Source of the DNA: Asticcacaulis tiandongensis
GTDB lineage: Bacteria > Pseudomonadota > Alphaproteobacteria > Caulobacterales > Caulobacteraceae
Assembly: GCF_006475605.1 (NCBI RefSeq)
Contig: NZ_SSBC01000010.1
Span: forward strand, 124,001 to 188,000
Reading direction: 5' to 3'
DNA: 64,000 bases
Shown here: positions 34,662 to 43,637 of the stretch, piece after piece
Layout of the letters: each line of letters starts with the position of its first letter
Position numbering within the stretch: the first letter of the stretch is position 1
Program-made: the position numbers and the translations under genes
Notes under the pieces: generated by a model
Told to the model about the DNA's origin: nothing
Databases searched by the model: none
Seen by the model: the letters and a program-made list of their open reading frames with translations, nothing else

Positions 34662-36035
34662 ATGACAAGTACATGGTCCCCCCAAAGCTGGCGGTCACTG
34701 CCGGCACTTCATATTCCTGACGATTACCCCGATGCGGCAGCGTTGAGCGCCGCAGAGGCCGAAATCGCAGGTCTTCCGCCTCTGGTCTTTGCCGGTGAGG
34801 CCCGTCGCCTGACGACCGCTCTGGGTAAGGTCGCCAAGGGTGAAGCCTTCCTTCTGCAAGGGGGCGATTGCGCCGAGAGCTTCAAGGAGTTCTCCGCTGA
34901 CAATATCCGTGACACCTTCCGTCTGATCCTTCAGATGGCGGCGGTGCTGACTTTTGCCGGTGGCAAGCCGGTGGTAAAGGTTGGCCGGATCGCGGGTCAG
35001 TTCGGCAAGCCGCGGTCTTCGCCCATTGAAACCATCGATGGCGTGACCCTGCCGAGCTATCGCGGGGACAATATCAACGGCATGGACTTCACGTCTGAAG
35101 CCCGTATCCCTGATCCCCAGCGTCTGGTGAAGGCCTATCATCAGTCGTCGGCGACGCTGAACCTGCTGCGCGCCTTTGCGAATGGCGGTTATGCGGACCT
35201 GTATAACATCCATAAGTGGACGCTCGGTTTCATTTCGGACAGCCCGCAGGGGGAGCGTTACCGCCATCTGGCTGAGAAGATCAGCGAGACCTTGTCGTTC
35301 ATGTCGGCCATCGGCATTACCTCGGAAACGGCGCAGGAAATCCGTCAGGTGGACTTCTTCACCTCGCACGAAGCCCTGTTGCTTAATTATGAGCAGGCCC
35401 TGACGCGCGTCGATTCGACCAGTGGTGACTGGTACGACACCTCGGCGCATATGCTGTGGATCGGTGAGCGCACCCGTCAGCTTGATGGGGCCCATGTCCA
35501 TTACATGAAGGGCATCAAGAACCCGATCGGCGTCAAGTGCGGCCCGACCATGGAACCTGATGACCTGAAGCGCCTGATTGATGCCCTGAACCCCGAAGCT
35601 ATTCCGGGTCGCCTGACGCTTATCGGGCGGTTTGGTTCAGAGAAGGTCGGCGAGCGTCTGCCGGCGCTGATGAAGGCCACCAGAGAACATGGCGTGCCGG
35701 TGGTCTGGTCGATTGACCCGATGCACGGCAATGTCATCAAGGCCAATAACGGCTACAAGACTCGTCCGTTCGACCGTATCCTTTCGGAGGTGCGTTCGTT
35801 CATCGATGTGGCGGCCGCCGAAGGCGTCCATCCGGGCGGTATGCACCTTGAGATGACCGGTCAGAACGTGACCGAGTGTCTTGGGGGGGCGCGTGCCCTG
35901 TCCGAGGACGAACTGAGCCATCGTTACCACACGCACTGTGACCCGCGCCTCAATGCGGATCAGGCGTTGGAACTGTCGTTCCTTGTGGCCGAGCGTCTGC
36001 ATGGCCTTAAGGATCAACTGACCAAGGCAGCATAG
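34662..36035 (+). CDS. 3-deoxy-7-phosphoheptulonate synthase, type II
   Basis: A 457-residue type II DAHP synthase that condenses phosphoenolpyruvate with erythrose 4-phosphate at the entry of the shikimate pathway. The N-terminus [20 protein letters not shown]-like segment and motifs such as [11 protein letters not shown] (about residues 67-77), KVGRIAGQF and [15 protein letters not shown] are typical of the plant/actinobacterial type II class. AT-rich DNA with promoter-like features lies upstream, but I cannot fix a promoter. Confidence 0.95.
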   Translation: MTSTWSPQSWRSLPALHIPDDYPDAAALSAAEAEIAGLPPLVFAGEARRLTTALGKVAKGEAFLLQGGDCAESFKEFSADNIRDTFRLILQMAAVLTFAGGKPVVKVGRIAGQFGKPRSSPIETIDGVTLPSYRGDNINGMDFTSEARIPDPQRLVKAYHQSSATLNLLRAFANGGYADLYNIHKWTLGFISDSPQGERYRHLAEKISETLSFMSAIGITSETAQEIRQVDFFTSHEALLLNYEQALTRVDSTSGDWYDTSAHMLWIGERTRQLDGAHVHYMKGIKNPIGVKCGPTMEPDDLKRLIDALNPEAIPGRLTLIGRFGSEKVGERLPALMKATREHGVPVVWSIDPMHGNVIKANNGYKTRPFDRILSEVRSFIDVAAAEGVHPGGMHLEMTGQNVTECLGGARALSEDELSHRYHTHCDPRLNADQALELSFLVAERLHGLKDQLTKAA

Positions 36036-36112
36036 TTCAGAGATTGACACAACGTTAGTGCGTTCTATTTTGTCTCTGAAGCATTTAATGCTTGGTGAAA
36101 TAAAGGAGGTGT

Positions 36113-36157
36113 ATGTTTAGCGTTTGCTTGGCATATGCTTCCTTTTTTTATGTCTAA
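36113..36157 (+). CDS. Possible 14-residue leader peptide
   Basis: An ATG at 36113 is preceded by TAAAGGAGGTGT, a near-perfect match to the 16S rRNA 3' end and the best ribosome binding site I saw in the window. The frame encodes MFSVCLAYASFFYV and stops at 36157, 12 bases before the next gene start. It may be a leader that couples translation, or chance. The DNA is AT-rich compared with its surroundings. Confidence 0.35.
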   Translation: MFSVCLAYASFFYV

Positions 36158-36169
36158 GAGGGGCGGAAA

Positions 36170-36391
36170 ATGATCTTAATTGTTGTTGCGTTTATATTGT
36201 CTATTTTCGGTTTTAGTGCCGTGATTGACGATACCTATAAGCATGCTGATTTAGCGTTTAATAACGCGCGTGATGCGCATTATCGAATAACAGCACTGCA
36301 AGAAAAAGTTGCAGATTTGCAAAATGAAAAGGATGATTTGGAATATCGTCTTGATGCGATTTGTTACGATTATCCCGCAATATGTGAGTAG
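36170..36391 (+). CDS. Small membrane-anchored coiled-coil protein
   Basis: A 73-residue protein with one N-terminal hydrophobic helix (about residues 1-20), then a helical heptad-like segment (about 28-60) rich in Asp, Glu, Lys and Leu, and a short C-terminus with two cysteines. GGGGCGG lies 3-9 bases before the ATG. Base composition is more AT-rich than the neighbouring genes, which could mean recent acquisition. I do not recognise the family. Confidence 0.55.
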   Translation: MILIVVAFILSIFGFSAVIDDTYKHADLAFNNARDAHYRITALQEKVADLQNEKDDLEYRLDAICYDYPAICE

Positions 36392-36520
36392 GTTTAAACG
36401 CCTTTTGATCGCGTTGCTAATGTACAGGTACTCCCTTCCGCAAGGCATGGATAAGGGAGTTTATATAACGGACGAAGAAGCAAGCCTCGGGGCAAACGGG
36501 TGCAGGGCCTGAGGCCCTGC

Positions 36521-37699
36521 CTATAGGCCCTGCCCAGCGGCCCAGCCGGAGGACCATGCCCACTGGAAATTATAGCCGCCAAGCCAGCCGGTGACATCAA
36601 GGGCTTCGCCGATGATGTACAGGCCGGGGCAAATCTGGCTTTCCATGGTCTGGGATGAAATCTGCTGAGTATCGACGCCGCCGATAGTGACTTCGGCGGT
36701 GCGGTAGCCTTCGGTGCCGTCAGGGATCAAGGTCCACGGCTGGATCAGGGCGGTGAGGGCGGTCAGGTGCTTGTCTGACAGGTCGGCGATGCGGCCGGTA
36801 ATGGCTGTGCGTTCCAGTATCCGTTCGCTGAGGCGTGACGGCAGTATGTCGCCAAGGACAGTGCTTATAAGCTGCTTCGGGGTGGTCTGACGGCGTTCTT
36901 TTAATGCGGCCAGCACGTCGATATCGGGCCTCAGATCGATGTTGATGGACTGGCCCGGTTGCCAATAGGAGGAAATTTGCAACACCGAAGGCCCCGACAG
37001 GCCGCGATGGGTAAACAGGAAGCCATCGGTAAAGCGGGTCTTGTCGGAGGTGATGTTGGCGGTCATTGAGACGCCGGAAAGGCCGGTGATATAGTCGAGC
37101 TTTTCACCGCCTAGCGTAAAGGGCACAAGGCCTGCGCGGGTCGGGACGAGGCTGTGGCCGAAGCGTTGGGCAATTTCATAAGCAAAGCCGGTTGCCCCCA
37201 TCTTGGGGATCGACAGACCACCGGTGGCCAGCACAAGTTTGGGCGTTTCAAGAACGGCGTCGGGCGTGGTGAGGCGGAAGCCTTCGGGGGTTTTTTCCAG
37301 ATGCGTCACAGGGCTTTGCAGCCACAGTTCGCCGCCTTTGTGACGTAGCTCATTCAGCAGCATGTCGATAATATCCATGGCGGAATTATCGCAGAACAGC
37401 TGGTTTTCGGTTTTATGGTGGTAGGGGATTTTGTGGGCGATGACGCGGTCGAGGAAATCCCACGGGCCAAAACGTTTCAGGGCCGATTTGCAGAAATGCG
37501 GATTGGCCGAAATATAGTTTTTCGGTGCGGCCTCAAGGTGGGTAAAGTTACAGCGCCCGCCGCCTGAGATACGGATCTTTTCGGCAGGGGCCTTGGCGTG
37601 ATCAAGCACCACAACCTTGCGACCGCGACCGGCGGCTTCGATGGCGCACATCAGGCCTGCGGCACCGGCACCTATTATAACCGCATCAAATCTGGGCAA
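36521..37699 (-). CDS. BaiN/HI0933-family flavoprotein
   Basis: A 392-residue FAD-dependent oxidoreductase. The dinucleotide-binding motif GAGAAGLMCAIEA is at about residues 10-22, and the characteristic ISGGGRCNFTH segment at 44-54. A second GGLSIPKMGATG segment and the C-terminal GYNFQWAWSSG complete the HI0933/YhiN family pattern. Substrate is unknown in most bacteria. The start appears to be TTG at 37699, because the nearest ATG would remove the FAD motif. Confidence 0.88.
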   Translation of the reverse strand: MPRFDAVIIGAGAAGLMCAIEAAGRGRKVVVLDHAKAPAEKIRISGGGRCNFTHLEAAPKNYISANPHFCKSALKRFGPWDFLDRVIAHKIPYHHKTENQLFCDNSAMDIIDMLLNELRHKGGELWLQSPVTHLEKTPEGFRLTTPDAVLETPKLVLATGGLSIPKMGATGFAYEIAQRFGHSLVPTRAGLVPFTLGGEKLDYITGLSGVSMTANITSDKTRFTDGFLFTHRGLSGPSVLQISSYWQPGQSINIDLRPDIDVLAALKERRQTTPKQLISTVLGDILPSRLSERILERTAITGRIADLSDKHLTALTALIQPWTLIPDGTEGYRTAEVTIGGVDTQQISSQTMESQICPGLYIIGEALDVTGWLGGYNFQWAWSSGWAAGQGL

Positions 37700-37810
37700 A
37701 ACGACAAAAATCCTGAAAAATTAGTCACAAGCTGACGCAGGGACAGGCTTGTTGAAAGCTGAAACCGGTTTAAGGTCATATGCCAATATATGCAAACTCA
37801 GGAGAGTGAT

Positions 37811-38116
37811 ATGACCGATCTGGCCACCATTACGCAAAAAATCGCTTCGGCTCTGGGGGAGGATTCCGGTATCGGCAAGATCATCAAGCTTGATCTGGGG
37901 GATGAGGGCAAGGTGCTGATCAATGCGGCCAAAGTGCCGAATACGGTCACAAATGAAGACGGCGACGCCGACACGACGATCAATGTGTCACTGGATAATT
38001 TCAAGGCGCTGGCCAAGGGGGAGCTTGATCCCATCGCAGCCTTTATGCAGGGCAAGCTGAAGGTGCAGGGCGATATGATGCTGGCGCAGAAGTTAATCCC
38101 GCTGTTGAAGGGGTGA
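37811..38116 (+). CDS. SCP2 sterol-binding domain protein
   Basis: A 101-residue protein consisting of one SCP2-like domain (segments such as VSLDNFKALAKGELDPIAAFMQGKLKVQGD near residues 58-87, of which the DPIAAFMQGKL part is typical). These small proteins bind lipids or acyl chains in a hydrophobic tunnel. AGGAGAG precedes the ATG; the frame is open to 37790. Repeat R7 follows. Confidence 0.9.
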   Translation: MTDLATITQKIASALGEDSGIGKIIKLDLGDEGKVLINAAKVPNTVTNEDGDADTTINVSLDNFKALAKGELDPIAAFMQGKLKVQGDMMLAQKLIPLLKG

Positions 38117-38136
38117 GGCGGCTTTACCTTATGAAG

Positions 38137-38204
38137 TAAGAACCCCCACCACCCCCGCGCTGATGCGCGGCGGTCCCCCTCCCCATCAGAGATGAGGAGG
38201 TATG
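38137..38204 (+). repeat. Two-hairpin intergenic repeat, copy R7
   Basis: It begins AAGAACCCCCACC and ends GAGGAGGTATG. Hairpin I is CCGCGC-TGAT-GCGCGG. Hairpin II is CTCCCCATC-AGA-GATGAGGAG with one mismatch. It fills the gap between convergent genes and touches the stop codon of the MBL hydrolase. Confidence 0.85.
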
Positions 38205-38894
38205 CTAGCCGAAGCCGCTTGAGTTCGGGGCCGAGTTGGCAATCACGCTATCGGCCACGAACGGGTTTGAGCGGCGTTCTTCGGCGAAGCTCGACATGCC
38301 CCCGTGACCGGGGACGAAGCGCACATCGCCCAGCGGCCACAGGCGCGTCGTGATGGCGTTGATCAGGTCGGCGTGGTTGCCACGCGGAAAATCTGTGCGT
38401 CCGATAGAACCTTTGAACAGGACGTCACCGACCTGAGCGAATTGTGACGGGGCGTGATAAAACACGACGTGGCCGGGAGTGTGACCGGGGCAGTGGATGA
38501 CCTGCCATTCGGTGTCACCCAGTGTCACCGTGTCTCCGTTTTCCAGCCAGCGATCCGGCACGAAGCTTTGGGCGTCATAGATGCCCCAGCGTTTGGCATT
38601 GTCCGGTATCTGGTCGATCCAGAACTGATCGTCCCTGTGCGGGCCTTCGACCGGTGCGCCGGTGGCTTCACGTAAGCTTTGTGTGCCGCCTGCGTGGTCG
38701 GCATGGCCGTGGGTGACCCATATCTTTTCAACTGTCAGGCCGCGGCGCTTGATTTCGGCCAGCACCGGCTCGATGTCGCCACCCGGATCGATGACCGCCG
38801 CCTTGTGGGTTTTGGTGCACCAGACGACCGTGCAGTTTTGCTGAAGCGGTGTGACAGGGGCGACAAACAGGCGGACAGGCGGTTCGGCGGACAT
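38205..38894 (-). CDS. MBL-fold metallohydrolase (glyoxalase II-like)
   Basis: A 229-residue metallo-beta-lactamase fold protein with THGHADHAGG (metal ligands, about residues 61-70), a further His in HCPGHTPGHV and an Asp in GDVLFKGSIGRTD. This resembles the YcbL/hydroxyacylglutathione hydrolase-like group, without the C-terminal substrate domain of true glyoxalase II. It probably cleaves a thioester or related bond. The stop codon directly abuts repeat R7. Confidence 0.88.
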   Translation of the reverse strand: MSAEPPVRLFVAPVTPLQQNCTVVWCTKTHKAAVIDPGGDIEPVLAEIKRRGLTVEKIWVTHGHADHAGGTQSLREATGAPVEGPHRDDQFWIDQIPDNAKRWGIYDAQSFVPDRWLENGDTVTLGDTEWQVIHCPGHTPGHVVFYHAPSQFAQVGDVLFKGSIGRTDFPRGNHADLINAITTRLWPLGDVRFVPGHGGMSSFAEERRSNPFVADSVIANSAPNSSGFG

Positions 38895-38911
38895 GTGGGG
38901 ATACTCTGGGT

Positions 38912-38948
38912 AAAAGAAAAGGCCCCCGTATGTGCCGTGACGGGGACC
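38912..38948 (-). terminator. Rho-independent terminator of the permease gene
   Basis: On the minus strand GGTCCCCGT and ACGGGGGCC pair around a 10-base loop and run into TTTTCTTTT. It lies about 30 bases after the permease stop. Confidence 0.8.
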
Positions 38949-38978
38949 TTCAGATCAAGACCTGAATTGGCGAAAGGT

Positions 38979-40637
38979 CTATTTCTTGTCGTCGATATCA
39001 CCGCGGAAAGCGTCCGTGGCTGACGAAAGCTCGGTATCTTCGGTGATGTCGATGCCCTTGGCGAGTTTCGAGTGCCAGAAGCCATAGGCGGCATAGATGA
39101 CCGCGCCGACGCCTGCGTAACAGGCCAGCAGAATAAGCGGCAGAGGGTTATCGTTCAGGGCGTGTTCGATCATCGGGGCAAAGTTGAAAGCGGCCAGGCC
39201 TAGGCAGGCGAAAATGCCTGCGCCGGCCGTATATACGCCGCCCGGAACCTTAAAGGGGCGCTCCATCTCAGGGTGTTTGACGCGCAGATAGATAACGCTG
39301 AGGCAGACAATGGCAAAGGCAATGGTCGTGCCTAATGACACCAGATCCCCCAGAATGCGGATCGGCAGGAACGAGGCAGCGGTAGCAATCGCTACGCCCA
39401 GCACAATGGTGCCTAACCACGGGGTGCGGTATTTCGGGTGAATTTTAGAGAAGACGGCGGGCAGGAGCCCGTCACGTGACATGGTGTAGAACACGCGGGT
39501 CTGGGCATAGACCAGTACCAGCATGACCGAAGCGAGGCCGGTTACCGCGCCGATTTTCACCAGAAAGCTGATAAGGTTGAGCTGGCCGCCTTCGGCAGTG
39601 GCCAGAGGCACATTGGCCCACTCAAGCCCCATGCGGTCAATGGCAACGGCGATAGGGGCGGGGCTGGCCAGTTCGGGGAAGGGCACAACGCCGGTCATAA
39701 CCAGAGCCACAATGATATAGAGGGCGGTACAGACAATAAGCGCGCCCAGAATGCCGATAGGCACATCGCGCGAAGGGTTCTTGGCCTCGGCTGCGGCGGT
39801 GGATACGGCTTCGAAGCCAATATAGGCAAAGAAGATAATCGCCGCGCCACGCAGGATGCCGCCGTAACCGAACTTGTCCCAGGTCTCACCCTGAGGCGGG
39901 ATGAAGGGTTGCCAGTTTTCGGGGTTGATATAGGCGATGCCGACCGCAATGAAGGTCAGGAGGACCGCGACCTTGATGACGACAATGGCGTTATTGACCT
40001 TGGCCGATTCGGAAACACCTGCGACCAGCAGGGCGGAGACGGCGGCGATGCCTAAGCCCGCTACCAGATTAAAGGTGCCGGTCATCGTAAAGACCGTGCG
40101 ATGCACCTCTTCGCCCGCCGCGTTGAGGACGGGAATGTTCGCCGCCTGAATGAGCGGGGTGGCAAGCGCAGGCGCGTCCTTACCGGCAACGCTTACCTGA
40201 GGGAAATTGATGCCGAAATCGCCCAGCATGGAGACGACATAACCTGACCAGCCGACAGCGACGGTTGAGGCGGCGACCCCATATTCCAGCACCAGAAGCC
40301 AGCCCATGATCCAGGCGAATATTTCGCCCATGGTGCCGTAGGCATAGGTGTAGGCTGAACCTGACACCGGCATGGTCGAGGCAAGTTCCGCGTAACACAG
40401 ACCCGCCAGCGCACAGGCAATGCCCGCCAGAATGAACGAGAAGATGATGGCCGGCCCTGCATAGCCGGAAGCCACTTCACCGGTCAGGACGAAAATGCCG
40501 GCACCGATAATGGCGCCAACCCCAAGTGAGATCAGGTTGAGCGGCCCAAGGCTGCGTTTGAGGGGGCTTCGGGCCGCCTCGGTCTGGATTTTCAGAATCG
40601 ATTTCTTGAGGCCAAGGCGTGCAAAAATTCCGGACAT
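38979..40637 (-). CDS. APC-family amino acid permease
   Basis: A 552-residue transporter with about twelve to fourteen hydrophobic segments. The signature GAIIGAGIFVLTG lies at about residues 40-52 in the first helix, as in cationic amino acid transporters (CAT/YfnA type). The substrate is not certain. The ATG at 40637 is preferred; a TTG far upstream would add a hydrophilic tail. It is divergent from hrpB. Confidence 0.92.
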   Translation of the reverse strand: MSGIFARLGLKKSILKIQTEAARSPLKRSLGPLNLISLGVGAIIGAGIFVLTGEVASGYAGPAIIFSFILAGIACALAGLCYAELASTMPVSGSAYTYAYGTMGEIFAWIMGWLLVLEYGVAASTVAVGWSGYVVSMLGDFGINFPQVSVAGKDAPALATPLIQAANIPVLNAAGEEVHRTVFTMTGTFNLVAGLGIAAVSALLVAGVSESAKVNNAIVVIKVAVLLTFIAVGIAYINPENWQPFIPPQGETWDKFGYGGILRGAAIIFFAYIGFEAVSTAAAEAKNPSRDVPIGILGALIVCTALYIIVALVMTGVVPFPELASPAPIAVAIDRMGLEWANVPLATAEGGQLNLISFLVKIGAVTGLASVMLVLVYAQTRVFYTMSRDGLLPAVFSKIHPKYRTPWLGTIVLGVAIATAASFLPIRILGDLVSLGTTIAFAIVCLSVIYLRVKHPEMERPFKVPGGVYTAGAGIFACLGLAAFNFAPMIEHALNDNPLPLILLACYAGVGAVIYAAYGFWHSKLAKGIDITEDTELSSATDAFRGDIDDKK

Positions 40638-40783
40638 AGTGTGTTTTTGACCCCTGTTGCGCTGAAAATACCGGCGTTTTACAGACACGCTATCGTCATA
40701 ATCCTGATTTGACAATGCGCTTATGCAGACGCTTTGGCGGTCGGCGGCTTGACCCCGAACACATGTCTGTTAAGGGCAGAAAC

Positions 40784-43252
40784 ATGTCCTTACCTGTCGA
40801 AGAGATTTTTCCGGCGCTGCGGGCGCATCTGGCGCAGGCGAACACGGCGGTTATTATCGCACCGCCCGGTGCCGGTAAGACTACGGGTGTGCCTCTGGCC
40901 CTGAAGGATGAAGACTGGCTTTTGGGGCAGTCGATCATTGTGCTTGAGCCAAGGCGTCTGGCGGCGCGGGCGGCGGCTATGCGTATGGCGGAGTTGCTCG
41001 GGGAAAAGGTCGGCGAAACGGTGGGGTATCGCGTGCGCGGTGACAGCCGGATGGGGCCGAAAACACGCATCGAGGTGGTAACTGAAGGGATTTTTTCACG
41101 GCGTATTATTGATGATCCGGCGCTTGAGGGCGTCGGCTGCGTGATCTTTGATGAATTTCATGAGCGCAGCCTTGATGCCGATATGGGGCTGGCCTTTGCC
41201 CGTGACAGCCAGAGTGTCCTGCGTGAGGATTTGCGGGTGCTGGTTATGTCCGCGACCCTTGATGGCGAGCGGGTCAGTGGTTTGCTTGAGGGGGCTGAGG
41301 TGCTTCATTCGGAGGGGCGCGCCTTTCCGGTGACGACGCACTATGTCGGGCGTAATCAGGCCATAAGACTTGAGGAAGATGTGGCGAAAACCGTCCATCG
41401 CCTGTCGGCTAAACTTAAGGCCGAAGCGCCTGAGACGATGCTGGTTTTCCTGCCCGGTCAGGGCGAAATACATCGCGTGGCATCGATGCTTGCTGAAAAG
41501 GGACTGCCCGAACATATTGATGTCTTTAAGCTTTATGGGGCGATGGAGGCGCGTGACCAGACGCAGGTGCTGGCAAAAAACATCCGCCCGAAGATCGTGC
41601 TGGCGACGGCGATTGCCGAGACATCCCTGACGCTGGATCGGGTCAGCATGGTTGTCGATAGCGGCGTGTCACGGCTCGGGCGGTTCGATCCGGCGCGGGG
41701 TGTCGTCCGGTTTGTTACGGAGCGCGTCTCAAAGGCGGCCGCCGATCAGCGGCGCGGGCGGGCCGGACGGACGCAGGCGGGCGATTGTTACCGCCTTTGG
41801 GACGCGGAAAATGACCGCTCTCTGATCCCGTTTGCCAAGCCGGAAATCATGGAAACCGACCTGTCGCGGTTGGTACTGGATTTGCGGCTGTGGGGGGCAA
41901 AGACGACCGAGGGGCTGGCGCTTCTGGATCATCCGCCAAAAGCGGCTATGGCTGAGGCCGAAAAGCTGTTGAACGGATTGGGGGCTTTGGATACGCAGGG
42001 GAATCTGACGGCGCACGGACGGGTGATCGGCAAATTGCCGCTCAGTCCGCGACTGGCGCACATGCTGTTGCTGGCGGCGCGAGAGGGTATGTCGGACAAG
42101 GGGGCGGCTCTGGCGGTTCTGTTGTCAGAAAATGGTCTGGGGGGGCGTTCGACTGATCTCAATACCCGGCTTGAGGCCTTGTCGCGTGATCGCTCACCTA
42201 AGGTAATGCAAGCGCGGCAACTGGCGGCCAACTGGGCGAAGATGGCGGAAAAGCTGGCGGGCAATGGGGGAACAGGGGCGGTAACATCGGTACATGCGCT
42301 GCTGGCGGAATGTTTTCCCGAGCGGGTGGCCAAGGCCAGAAAGATGGCAGGCGGTAAGGCGGGCGAATTTGTCATGGCCAACGGGCGGGGCGTCTATGTG
42401 GATGAACATGATGCTCTGGCGCGGGCAGACTATATTGCCGTCGGCGATCTGGGGGGCGGGACGGGGCGTGACCGTGTGCTTCTGGCGGCGGCATTGGACG
42501 AAGCTGAGATTCTGGCCCTGTTTTCTGATCGGCTGGACAAGCGGGTTGTGCTTGAGCGCGGGCCTTCGGGATTTAAGGCGTTTGAACAGACACGGTTAGG
42601 GGAACTTGTGCTTCAGTCGCGGCAGCTTAAGGCCGTGCCGCCGGAATTGCTGGTTGAAGCCGAAGCTGAAGAAATTCGTTCCAAAGGGTTGAAGGCGCTC
42701 AGGTTTTCAGAGAATGCGCAAGGGATAAGAGCGCGGGTCAATTTCCTGCGGACGCAGGATGAGGCATGGCCGGATATGTCGGATGCGGCGCTTTTGGGTG
42801 CGCTGTCGGACTGGCTGGGGCCTTATGCGGCGGGTAAGCCGCTCATGTCGTTGTCGGCGGGGGATGTGTCTCAGGCCTTGCTGGGGTTGATTGACTATGA
42901 CCAGCAGCGTGAACTTGATCGGTTGGCACCGGAGATGTTGAAACTGGCGACCGGCAGTCATGTGCGGATCGATTATGCCGCCGAAGGCGGGCCACGGGCC
43001 GAGGCGCGTGTGACGGAGTTTTATGGCACGAAGGTGCATCCGTCAGTGGGGCCGAAAAAGACACCGATCACGCTGGCGCTATTGTCGCCTGCCCATCGGC
43101 CTATTCAGATTACTAAGGATATTGTCGGCTTCTGGGACGGTTCATGGCCTGAGGTACGTACCGAAATGAAAGGCCGTTATCCGCGGCATGTGTGGCCGGA
43201 GGACCCGAAAAACGCGGATGCGACCGCCCGTGCAAAACCGAGGGGTACCTGA
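40784..43252 (+). CDS. hrpB: ATP-dependent helicase HrpB
   Basis: An 822-residue DEAH-box helicase. Walker A is APPGAGKTT (about residues 27-35), and the DEFH form of motif II lies near residue 123, followed by SATLDGERV. Motif VI is QRRGRAGRT. A C-terminal HrpB-specific domain completes it. Its cellular role is still poorly defined. The last codons and the stop lie inside the first unit of a 46-bp tandem repeat, so the C-terminus may be evolutionarily unstable. ATG 40784 with AAGGG upstream is chosen. Confidence 0.94.
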   Translation: MSLPVEEIFPALRAHLAQANTAVIIAPPGAGKTTGVPLALKDEDWLLGQSIIVLEPRRLAARAAAMRMAELLGEKVGETVGYRVRGDSRMGPKTRIEVVTEGIFSRRIIDDPALEGVGCVIFDEFHERSLDADMGLAFARDSQSVLREDLRVLVMSATLDGERVSGLLEGAEVLHSEGRAFPVTTHYVGRNQAIRLEEDVAKTVHRLSAKLKAEAPETMLVFLPGQGEIHRVASMLAEKGLPEHIDVFKLYGAMEARDQTQVLAKNIRPKIVLATAIAETSLTLDRVSMVVDSGVSRLGRFDPARGVVRFVTERVSKAAADQRRGRAGRTQAGDCYRLWDAENDRSLIPFAKPEIMETDLSRLVLDLRLWGAKTTEGLALLDHPPKAAMAEAEKLLNGLGALDTQGNLTAHGRVIGKLPLSPRLAHMLLLAAREGMSDKGAALAVLLSENGLGGRSTDLNTRLEALSRDRSPKVMQARQLAANWAKMAEKLAGNGGTGAVTSVHALLAECFPERVAKARKMAGGKAGEFVMANGRGVYVDEHDALARADYIAVGDLGGGTGRDRVLLAAALDEAEILALFSDRLDKRVVLERGPSGFKAFEQTRLGELVLQSRQLKAVPPELLVEAEAEEIRSKGLKALRFSENAQGIRARVNFLRTQDEAWPDMSDAALLGALSDWLGPYAAGKPLMSLSAGDVSQALLGLIDYDQQRELDRLAPEMLKLATGSHVRIDYAAEGGPRAEARVTEFYGTKVHPSVGPKKTPITLALLSPAHRPIQITKDIVGFWDGSWPEVRTEMKGRYPRHVWPEDPKNADATARAKPRGT

Positions 43253-43386
43253 GGGTTTGCACAAGGGGGAAAGCGTTGCAAAACCGAGGGGTACCTGAGG
43301 GTTTGCACAAGGGGGAAAGTGTTGCAAAACCGAGGGGTACCTGAGGGTTTGCACAAGGGGGAAAGTGTTGCAAAACCGAGGGGTGT
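43231..43386 (+). repeat. 46-bp tandem repeat overlapping the hrpB 3' end
   Basis: Unit starts are at 43231, 43277, 43323 and 43369, an exact 46-base period with three full units and part of a fourth. Each unit holds TGCAAAACCGAGGGGTACCT, then GAGGGTTTGCAC, whose ends (GCAAAACC and GGGTTTGC) are nearly complementary. Units two and three differ from unit one by C to T near the end. The hrpB stop codon lies in unit one. Confidence 0.95.
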
Positions 43387-43476
43387 CTTAAGTCTTTTTC
43401 TTCCTCCGGCTTAGCGGGAGGGTGGCAGATGGTGTTAGCCAGATGACAGGAGGGTTTTGATTAGCAACACGAAGAA

Positions 43477-43535
43477 AAGATACCCCTCCGACGGCTTCGC
43501 CGCCACCTCCCCATGCTATCGCATAGGGAGGAGAA
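43477..43535 (+). repeat. Two-hairpin intergenic repeat, copy R8
   Basis: It begins AAAGATACCCCTCC and ends GGGAGGAG. Hairpin I is CGGC-TTC-GCCG. Hairpin II is CCTCCCCATGC-TATC-GCATAGGGAGG with one mismatch. It is the most divergent copy and lies about 90 bases after the tandem repeat. Confidence 0.72.
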
Positions 43536-43637
43536 GGAGTGGGGCTGGCCCATGCACATCGAAGACCTTTCAGGAGTTTAATTAGGTTTCTGACGAGGCT
43601 CTGTTAGACATAGTGGAGTTATCTCAGGGGGGCGAAT

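Noticed and set aside
31757-36081. A shared TTTTGTCTCTGAAG before gor and after the DAHP synthase gene.
   Set aside because: A 14-base match in 64 kb is within chance, and the flanking bases do not align.
43113-43373. Minus-strand frames made of repeated PPCANPQVPLGFA-like units across the 46-bp tandem repeat.
   Set aside because: The repetition comes from the DNA array and part of the frames lies antisense to hrpB. Because 46 is not divisible by three, the reading frame shifts in each unit.
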